From positions 1-59,567 of the forward strand of contig CANJPG010000013.1 in NCBI GenBank assembly GCA_947476065.1: DNA of 59,567 nt, read 5' to 3'. The notes under the pieces are model-generated. The model was not told the DNA's origin and ran no database searches. It was given only the letters and a program-made list of their open reading frames with translations. This stretch comes from Fidelibacterota bacterium. GTDB lineage: Bacteria; Pseudomonadota; Alphaproteobacteria; Rhodospirillales; Rhodospirillaceae. The position numbers were made by a program, and so were the translations under genes. This document shows, one piece after another, positions 55,139 through 59,567 of this stretch (position 1 is the first letter of the stretch; each line of letters begins with the position of its first letter).

Positions 55139-55687
55139 ATGAACCTTCTGCATGTCTATGGCCGCGTTCTGGCATTGCTGGGACCGGAACGACGGCTGGC
55201 GTGGATTCTGGCGCTGGCCAACTTGACTCTGGCCGCGGCGCAATTCGCCGATCCGGTTTTGCTCGGGCGGATCATCGGCACGCAGCTCCATATCAAAGTG
55301 AAGGAAACGGTTTATCACCCGGGGCACTACCGTGTTGCTCTCGCGGCGGACCCGACGCATCTGCCTGAGGATCCCGAAACCGTGACGCGCGATACCGAGA
55401 AGGGCCCTTATTCCGTCTCGGCCAAGATCGACAGCGCTCCAAAGCCGCCCGTTCTTGTGGACGGATTATTCGTCCACTCCGAGCGCTTCCCATCCGGTCA
55501 CATCTGGGAAACCGATGTGCGTATCCCGAATATCGACTGCGAGAATTGCACGCTGCAGGTCATTCAGTGGATGGCGGAACACGGTTTCAATGCGCAGGGC
55601 GGCTATACCTATCACCACTGCGCTGAACTGAAGATCAGCGCCGATCCTGCCCTCCCGCGCGATAAGGGCTGGGCCGCAACAAAATAG
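55139..55687 (+). CDS. Chimeric ORF: N-terminus of a glucan-exporter (NdvA/ChvA-like) joined to the C-terminus of an LPMO-like secreted protein
   Basis: 182 aa. Residues 1-47 ([20 protein letters not shown]...[12 protein letters not shown]) match the first TM region of cyclic beta-1,2-glucan ABC exporters. From about residue 48 the text changes to [19 protein letters not shown]...[12 protein letters not shown]...[14 protein letters not shown]...[14 protein letters not shown], which resembles the C-terminal two thirds of LPMO-like copper-site proteins. Neither part is complete: the exporter lacks its ATPase, and the LPMO part lacks its signal and first His. It is probably the product of a deletion that fused two genes at about 55280. 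It may be non-functional. Confidence 0.65.
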   Translation: MNLLHVYGRVLALLGPERRLAWILALANLTLAAAQFADPVLLGRIIGTQLHIKVKETVYHPGHYRVALAADPTHLPEDPETVTRDTEKGPYSVSAKIDSAPKPPVLVDGLFVHSERFPSGHIWETDVRIPNIDCENCTLQVIQWMAEHGFNAQGGYTYHHCAELKISADPALPRDKGWAATK

Positions 55688-55746
55688 ACCGGCGCGGCGA
55701 AGGGGAGTTCCTCCTCGGCCCTCTTGACCTGAGTGGGGTGCCTCGA

Positions 55747-55768
55747 TATTTAAGTAATCACTTAAATA
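55747..55768. promoter_or_regulatory. ArsR-type operator upstream of the first ArsR-SRPBCC pair
   Basis: Perfect 9-bp inverted repeat TATTTAAGT-AATC-ACTTAAATA. The TTAAGT-N4-ACTTAA core is a plausible ArsR-family site. It ends 17 nt before the preferred GTG start at 55786, which argues against the earlier GTG at 55738 that would place the operator in the coding region. Confidence 0.7.
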
Positions 55769-55785
55769 AAGATGGACACTCAAAC

Positions 55786-56160
55786 GTGCAAGTATCTCAA
55801 TATCTTAGCCAGGCCTTCGCGGCCCTCGGCGACCCGACTCGGCTGGCGATCCTGGGGCGGCTGGCGGCGGAGGGTGACCTCACGGTGCAGGATCTCGCCC
55901 AGCCCTTCGCCATGAGCCTGCCAGCGGTGTCTCAGCATTTGAAGGTGCTGGAGCAAGCCGGGTTCATTGCGCGCGGCAAGGATGGCCAGCGCCGTCCGTG
56001 CCGGCTGCGCCCGGAGCGCCTCAAAGAGACCGCGGGCTGGTTCGAGCACACCCGCGCAGCCTGGGAAGCGCGGTTCGACCGCCTTGAAGACTTTATCGCG
56101 AACTTTCCCACGCAAGCACTCCCGCACCAGAACGGCACGAAAGGTGACGGCAATGAATGA
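55786..56160 (+). CDS. ArsR-family (SdpR-like) transcriptional regulator
   Basis: 124 aa from GTG 55786. Winged helix: FAALGDPTRLAILGRLAAEGDLTVQDLAQPFAMSLPAVSQHLKVLEQAGFI in stretches (about 10-60), followed by GQRRPCRLRPERLKE. No ArsR metal-box Cys pair is seen, consistent with the group that is paired with SRPBCC proteins. The operator at 55747-55768 is directly upstream. It overlaps the next gene by 8 nt. A second, related pair lies at 57830-58704. Confidence 0.9.
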   Translation: MQVSQYLSQAFAALGDPTRLAILGRLAAEGDLTVQDLAQPFAMSLPAVSQHLKVLEQAGFIARGKDGQRRPCRLRPERLKETAGWFEHTRAAWEARFDRLEDFIANFPTQALPHQNGTKGDGNE

Positions 56161-56629
56161 TGATCCCCGATCCACCTGGAGCCTGGAACGCGAGGTCGTG
56201 CTCGCCCGCGTGATCGCGGCACCCCGCGAACGGGTGTTCGCGGCCTGGACCGATCCTAGTCAAGTCGTACAGTGGTTCGGGCCCAAGGGCTTCACCACCA
56301 CAACCCATGAGATCGACGTGCGAGTAGGCGGCTTGTGGCGCTTTGAAATGCGCGCACCCGACGGCACCTGTTATCCCAACCGCGTGGTCTACCGCGCCAT
56401 CAAGGTGCCGGAGCTGCTGGTATTCGACCATGGCTCCGACGAGGACAACGACCCCAACATGTTCCACGTGACGATCACCTTCGACTCCCAAAGCGACGGC
56501 AAGACCGTCGTGACTCTGCGCCAGCTCCATCCGACCAAGGCGCGCCGCGACGGTGTCATCGGCTTCGGCGCCGTAGAGTTTGGCTATCAGACCCTCGACA
56601 AACTCGCCAAGCACCTGGGCGTGGCGTGA
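56153..56629 (+). CDS. SRPBCC (AHSA1/START-like) protein
   Basis: 158 aa. Pattern VLARVIAAPRERVFAAWTDPSQVVQWFGPKGF then VRVGGLWRFEMRAPDGT and LVFDHGSDEDNDPNM, ending with TLDKLAKHL; this is the AHSA1-like group that binds a hydrophobic ligand. The start ATG overlaps the ArsR gene by 8 nt, so both are co-translated. Together they form a common ArsR-SRPBCC two-gene cassette whose ligand is unknown. After the stop at 56629 no gene is found until 57069; that interval holds repeats. Confidence 0.92.
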   Translation: MNDDPRSTWSLEREVVLARVIAAPRERVFAAWTDPSQVVQWFGPKGFTTTTHEIDVRVGGLWRFEMRAPDGTCYPNRVVYRAIKVPELLVFDHGSDEDNDPNMFHVTITFDSQSDGKTVVTLRQLHPTKARRDGVIGFGAVEFGYQTLDKLAKHLGVA

Positions 56630-56693
56630 ACCGGAAAGGCGCGTATGGCCTAGGACGGGGCGTTATGATGCAAAAACGTTCCGTAACGGCCGT

Positions 56694-56719
56694 GTAATCG
56701 GTGCCAGGTCCAATTATTT
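56694..56719. repeat. 26-bp dispersed repeat, copy 1 (GTAATCGGTGCCAGGTCC...)
   Basis: It matches copies at 58803-58828 and 59180-59203 with two changes. Fifty bases earlier, GTATGGCCTAG (56643-56653) also recurs before copy 2 (58783-58793). It resembles terminal sequences around REP-associated transposases, though no transposase is present. Confidence 0.7.
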
Positions 56720-56745
56720 GGCACTCATCGCCGTGTCGCCCAATC

Positions 56746-56762
56746 GGACCGCTTCGCGGTCC
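56746..56762. repeat. Perfect hairpin GGACCGC-TTC-GCGGTCC
   Basis: Seven-bp stem with a 3-nt loop in the gene-free interval 56630-57068. It may end transcription of the first ArsR-SRPBCC pair, although no T tract follows. Confidence 0.5.
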
Positions 56763-56820
56763 TCCGTGGCGCTCACGTTTTCTAAGCTCGCCTTTCTCGC
56801 TAAGAAAAAATGGCGCCCAG

Positions 56821-56846
56821 CAGAGATAAAAAAGAACTGCTGGCGG
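56821..56846. repeat. Imperfect direct repeat flanking the MAPEG gene, left copy
   Basis: CAGAGA...AGAACTGCTGGCGG here recurs at 57621-57648. The shared core AGAACTGCTGGCGG is identical over 14 bp. The pair bounds a segment of about 800 bp that holds the MAPEG gene. Confidence 0.6.
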
Positions 56847-56960
56847 GTAACGGCCAAACGGCCGTCACAGAATAGCAAATCAAATGCTACGGTCTAAAAT
56901 CTCTCACACCCAACATAGTCCGCACCATGAGTAGCAATCCCAAAGCTGCGTGTCGTGTTA

Positions 56961-57001
56961 CGGTGACAGTGCACTTAATTGAATTAGGTTCACTGTCACC
57001 G
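56961..57001. repeat. REP-like inverted repeat (11-bp arms)
   Basis: CGGTGACAGTG (56961-56971) / CACTGTCACCG (56991-57001), perfect, with an AT-rich 19-nt loop. It resembles REP-type hairpins near RAYT genes. It lies 67 nt past the stop of the MAPEG gene in its reading direction. Confidence 0.65.
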
Positions 57002-57068
57002 CAAATCCATAGCAGTTACCGTTAAACGGTCACGGTTCAATATTAAGCCACGGAGAAAAATGTCTTGG

Positions 57069-57464
57069 CTATGCAGCCAATGATAGCACCACTCCGTAGA
57101 CGGCGATCGCCAACAGCAGTGCAACTGTGCCCAGAGCGCCAATCGCGCGGTACGGATTAGGTGCCGATCGCGGCATGCCTATGGCGTGCAGCACTCGGAA
57201 TGCCACCAGTGCGCATCCGAACCATGCAAGTACGGTGCGATGGGCGCCACCGAGTTCGAGCAATGCCATCAGCATCAGAATGAACGGTACGTATTCGACA
57301 AAATTAGCATGGGTACGCATACGCATCAGCAAATCTGCATTGCCGCCGTCGCCGATCGAAACGTTATGAACAAAACGGCCCTGACCGACACGCACGACTA
57401 GTGCGAGGCAAAGGAATGCCAGCGCCGAACCTGTCATTAAGGTTACCGGAAGTATTATTGGCAT
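57069..57464 (-). CDS. MAPEG-family membrane protein
   Basis: 131 aa with four TM helices. The family motif RTHANFVEYVPFILMLMALLEL (about 46-67) is followed by VLAWFGCALVAFRVLHAIG and a final hydrophobic helix. MAPEG proteins include microsomal-type glutathione transferases and related membrane enzymes. ATG 57464 with GGGGGAA upstream gives MPIILPVTLM; the longer frame to 57533 adds unrelated residues. It lies between two direct repeats (56821-56846, 57621-57648), so it may be an acquired unit. The interval 57465-57829 otherwise holds one repeat copy and the ArsR operator. Confidence 0.9.
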   Translation of the reverse strand: MPIILPVTLMTGSALAFLCLALVVRVGQGRFVHNVSIGDGGNADLLMRMRTHANFVEYVPFILMLMALLELGGAHRTVLAWFGCALVAFRVLHAIGMPRSAPNPYRAIGALGTVALLLAIAVYGVVLSLAA

Positions 57465-57620
57465 CTTTGAAGTTCCCCCTTGCAGTTGGAGATATCGCAC
57501 GCCGAACATATGCAGTGCTGCATTGGTCAGCAAATAAACATGCTGTCAGGCCGTGTATTTCGTGTGCGGACGTATCCGTCCCATGTTTTTAGGCGCGCCT
57601 CGATGGCGTCGGTGTGCCAC

Positions 57621-57648
57621 CAGAGACAATAAAGAGAACTGCTGGCGG
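57621..57648. repeat. Imperfect direct repeat flanking the MAPEG gene, right copy
   Basis: CAGAGACAATAAAG-AGAACTGCTGGCGG; see the left copy at 56821-56846. Confidence 0.6.
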
Positions 57649-57789
57649 ATTAAGCTCAAACGACCGTAGCGCCCGTTACGCAGGGAGTTCTTCGCGCACG
57701 CGCGGAACTCCTAATCGTGCATGGTGCCAAGAGGCCATTGGAATTCGACTCCCAAAGAGAAACCGTTGACAGGGCTCCACTCGAATTGT

Positions 57790-57825
57790 AATACACCAAC
57801 AGGTTAATTACCTACTTGGTGTATT
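57790..57825. promoter_or_regulatory. ArsR-type operator upstream of the second ArsR-SRPBCC pair
   Basis: Perfect 10-bp inverted repeat AATACACCAA (57790-57799) / TTGGTGTATT (57816-57825), with an inner AGGT-TAATT-ACCT. It ends 4 nt before the ATG, so a bound repressor would block transcription start or translation. Its sequence differs from the operator of the first pair. Confidence 0.75.
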
Positions 57826-57829
57826 AAGA

Positions 57830-58198
57830 ATGGCGACCGATCCGTTGAGCCTGACTTTCGCGGCGCTCGCACATCCCGCCCGCAGAGCCATCCTTGCACG
57901 CCTCAGCCGCGGCCAGATGTCGGTCCGAAACCTCGCGAAGCCGCTCAAGATCAGTGCCCCGGCCATGACCAAGCATCTCAAGAGCCTGGAACGTGGCGGA
58001 TTGATCCGTAGGACGCGGAATGCGCAGTGGCGCCCATGTCAGCTTGAGGTCGCCCCAATGAAGAAGGTCACCAGTTGGATCGAGGAGATCCAGGCCATGA
58101 CCGAACAGCACCTCGATCGCCTTGAAGCCGATCTGCAAACGATTCAAGCCGGACAAGACGCGGTCAATGCCGCAAACCCAAGGCGAAAAGGAAAGTGA
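57830..58198 (+). CDS. ArsR-family transcriptional regulator (second pair)
   Basis: 122 aa. FAALAHPARRAILARLSRGQMSVRNLAKPLKISAPAMTKHLKSLE in stretches (about 10-54), then RGGLIRRTRNAQWRPCQLEVAPMKKVTSWIEEI. Close in layout to the first ArsR but clearly divergent. No metal-binding Cys pair. An operator lies directly upstream. It is followed without a gap by an SRPBCC gene: its TGA lies 2 nt before the next ATG. Confidence 0.92.
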   Translation: MATDPLSLTFAALAHPARRAILARLSRGQMSVRNLAKPLKISAPAMTKHLKSLERGGLIRRTRNAQWRPCQLEVAPMKKVTSWIEEIQAMTEQHLDRLEADLQTIQAGQDAVNAANPRRKGK

Positions 58199-58200
58199 TC

Positions 58201-58704
58201 ATGAAAAGGGTGGCGCCATTCACGACCTCGCGTGTCCTCAACGCACCCCGCGCGCTGGTGTACAAAGCTCAAACCGAAGTAGCGCATTTGGAAAAATGGC
58301 TGAGCCCGGCGGGTTTCAGAACCATTCACGCAGAGATGGAGTTCAAGGTGGGCGGAACGTACCACTACGGCCTGGAAGGTCCGGGCGGGGTGCAAATGTG
58401 GGGGCTGCAGACGTTCCGGGAAATCGTTCCCAATGAGAAGGTCGTCCTCATCCAATCATTCTCGGACAAGAACCGCGGCTTGACACGCCATCCGATGTCT
58501 GCGGATTGGCCGCTGGAGATGTTGTCTACGACGACCTTCGAGGACGCTGGCCAAGGCAAAACGCGGATCACCATATCCGTGGAGCCCTTCAATGCCGACG
58601 AAGCTGGCATCGCCGCCTTCGACGGCGCACGGAACAGTATGGAGGGTGGGTTCGCCGGCTCCCTGACGAAGTTGGAAGCTTACCTCGCAAGCCTGCAAAA
58701 GTGA
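58201..58704 (+). CDS. SRPBCC (AHSA1-like) protein (second pair)
   Basis: 167 aa. VLNAPRALVYKAQTEVAHLEKWLSPAGF then FKVGGTYHYGLEGPGG and LEMLSTTTFEDAGQGKTRIT, ending EGGFAGSLTKLEAYL. AAGGAA lies 8 nt before ATG 58201; an alternative GTG at 58195 would overlap the ArsR stop. It is probably a ligand-binding or hydrolase-like fold controlled by its ArsR partner. Confidence 0.92.
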   Translation: MKRVAPFTTSRVLNAPRALVYKAQTEVAHLEKWLSPAGFRTIHAEMEFKVGGTYHYGLEGPGGVQMWGLQTFREIVPNEKVVLIQSFSDKNRGLTRHPMSADWPLEMLSTTTFEDAGQGKTRITISVEPFNADEAGIAAFDGARNSMEGGFAGSLTKLEAYLASLQK

Positions 58705-58802
58705 GTGCGCCCTGACGCCAATGGAAGATCGCCACGTAGCTGGCAATAGAACTTTGGAGCACGCGTTCAACACGACGAAAAGGTATGGCCTAGTCGGTAC
58801 CC

Positions 58803-58828
58803 GTAATCGGTACCAGGTACAATTATTT
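58803..58828. repeat. 26-bp dispersed repeat, copy 2 (GTAATCGGTACCAGGTAC...)
   Basis: Nearly identical to copies at 56694-56719 and 59180-59203. Lies between the second SRPBCC gene and the small basic protein gene. Confidence 0.75.
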
Positions 58829-58838
58829 CGCGTAAAGG

Positions 58839-58868
58839 AAGAACCCCGCGGTAGGCCACGGGGTTCTT
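58839..58868 (-). terminator. Hairpin terminator after the small basic protein gene
   Basis: Perfect 10-bp stem AAGAACCCCG (58839-58848) / CGGGGTTCTT (58859-58868), placed 12 nt past the stop of the 35-aa gene. In the minus direction it is followed by the pyrimidine-rich CCTTTACG rather than a full T tract. Confidence 0.7.
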
Positions 58869-58880
58869 GGATTGCGACGG

Positions 58881-58988
58881 CTACTTCTTCTTCCCCATTT
58901 CCTGAGCGTAGGCTGATTTCGGCTTGGCGGCCGCCGCTTGGGCGGGCTTCTTTTTAGGCGCCTCTTTTTTCTGCTGACCTTTGGCCAT
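58881..58988 (-). CDS. Small Lys/Ala-rich basic protein (35 aa)
   Basis: The frame opens MAKGQQKKEAPKKKPAQ, continues with AAAAKPKSAYAQEMG and ends KKK. GAGGGAG lies 6 nt before the ATG, a strong ribosome site, and a clear hairpin follows the stop, so it reads as a real monocistronic gene. The composition is that of an unstructured nucleic-acid-binding peptide. An inverted repeat ATACGC/GCGTAT (59007-59024) lies upstream and could be an operator. I do not recognise a named family. Confidence 0.7.
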   Translation of the reverse strand: MAKGQQKKEAPKKKPAQAAAAKPKSAYAQEMGKKK

Positions 58989-59179
58989 GGCTGCTCCCTC
59001 TGATTGATACGCGAAGCTGCGTATAATTACGCGACGGCGCCAGAACCTCAAGACGCCGTACGCAACATGGACAGCGCGAGCCTGGAAAGAATCAAATTTC
59101 CACGGGAGGCAGGCGCATCGCCGAAACCAACAAGGAGGGGGGCCAACTACGGTGTAATCGGCAGTTTAATCGGTACCAC

Positions 59180-59203
59180 AATCGGTACCAGGTACAATTA
59201 TTT
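59180..59203. repeat. Dispersed repeat, copy 3, with extra AATCGG(TACC) units
   Basis: AATCGGTACCAGGTACAATTATTT is preceded by further partial copies TAATCGG (59155-59161) and TTAATCGGTACC (59166-59177). The interval 58989-59376 holds no convincing gene. Confidence 0.7.
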
Positions 59204-59376
59204 ATACGGAGTCGGCGTGCAAGATGTGCGCACGTCATGACTTCGCTGCGGATCACGCCAAGTGTGCGGCGGTTCGGACGGGTAGAGCCATCGAGCGAAT
59301 GGGCGAGCTATTGCCAGGCCGCGGAACTCGGGCCGAAAAAACTCCAAGCAATCCGGTGCCTGTTTTTGTGCAGGAA

Positions 59377-59453
59377 TGGCGTCCCCGGCGGGATTCGAAC
59401 CCACGACCCCCAGATTAGGAATCTGGTGCTCTATCCAGCTGAGCTACGGGAAC
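59377..59453 (-). tRNA. tRNA-Arg (anticodon CCT)
   Basis: 77 nt on the minus strand with encoded CCA (59379-59377). The acceptor stem GTTCCCG/CGGGGAC pairs throughout with one T-G. D-arm GCTC...GAGC, anticodon stem CCAGA/TCTGG with loop TTCCTAA and anticodon CCT at 59419-59417, and T-arm with GGTTCGAATCC are all complete. A TATAAC at 59479-59474 could be its -10 element. The 3' end faces the repeat-rich tail. Confidence 0.97.
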
Positions 59454-59512
59454 CCACGACAGCCACGAAGCGCGTTATATCACGCGGGCCCGGCTGCGCA
59501 CCACCGGCGGAA

Positions 59513-59567
59513 ATGTCTAGCGCCGCTGATTCCGGTAAAGGCAGCCGGGTCCTGGACGCCGGGCACC
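59513..59567 (+). CDS. Possible 5' end of a gene cut by the window edge
   Basis: ATG 59513 opens MSSAADSGKGSRVLDAGH with no stop to the end. A GGCGGA is only 2-3 nt upstream, closer than ideal. The family is not recognisable from 18 residues. Confidence 0.3.
   Translation, partial: MSSAADSGKGSRVLDAGH

Noticed and set aside
59224-59418. 64-aa frame ending RRDSNPRPPD
   Set aside because: It runs into the tRNA-Arg gene; such endings are the classic product of translating a tRNA complement.

Overview
The window looks like chromosomal DNA of a GC-rich alphaproteobacterium of undetermined order. Evidence: an Irr-type Fur-family regulator with TTTAGAA-N3-TTCTAAA boxes, a rubrerythrin/Fe-S oxidoreductase/DUF3501 cluster, DinB with an N-terminal zinc-ribbon extension, IorAB- and Cox-type molybdenum hydroxylase genes, and promoters of the form TTGAC(C/T)-N17-TATA-like. 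No phage, conjugation, CRISPR or rRNA genes were seen. One tRNA, Arg(CCT), lies at the right end.

Layout, left to right. (1) 1-10.8 kb: probable pabB start, a 2-hydroxyacid dehydrogenase, an exported SH3 protein, the rubrerythrin cluster with its promoter and ICE box, irr, a double cold-shock protein, glycerol kinase, a cNMP-binding/TPR protein, and a MarR regulator with near-identical palindromes at both ends. (2) 10.8-18.6 kb: fasciclin protein, FAH-family hydrolase, an Opp/Dpp ABC transporter (B, C, D, F) with no binding protein, gamma-glutamyltransferase, a five-copy 27-bp tandem repeat, and an exported VOC protein. (3) 18.9-28.2 kb: EAL protein, SufE, ArfB, MsbA-like exporter, DinB, then coxG-coxS-coxM without coxL, an HCCA-isomerase-like gene interrupted at a T TTT TTA heptamer, and aspartate dehydrogenase. 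(4) 28.2-37.2 kb: MtgA, OGT-like glycosyltransferase, thiC with TPP riboswitch, thiolase, RhlE, YaiI, DUF1194. (5) 37.3-43.2 kb: LysR, CaiB-type CoA-transferase, HMG-CoA lyase and MFS transporter, a likely organic-acid catabolic module, then YkgJ and cupin genes. (6) 43.3-55.7 kb: exported amidohydrolase, IorAB, DUF1800/DUF1501 pair, cyclophilin fused to two HdeA-like domains, SMR-like and TMEM175 membrane proteins, an SbmA/BacA-type ABC transporter, and an ORF that looks like a fusion of two unrelated gene fragments. (7) 55.7-59.6 kb: a more AT-rich, repeat-laden tail with two ArsR-SRPBCC pairs, a MAPEG gene, a 35-aa basic protein and tRNA-Arg.

The most coherent regulatory story is at the left. 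Irr lies next to a strong ICE palindrome directly upstream of the -35 of the rubrerythrin promoter, which suggests iron/heme control of a peroxide-defence set. The loci most worth checking are the possible -1 frameshift at 26834-26840, the cyclophilin-HdeA fusion, the chimeric ORF at 55139-55687, the MarR palindrome pair that may tie the cNMP/TPR protein to MarR, and the repeat-bounded modules next to the tRNA. All calls come from reading the sequence; no database search was run.
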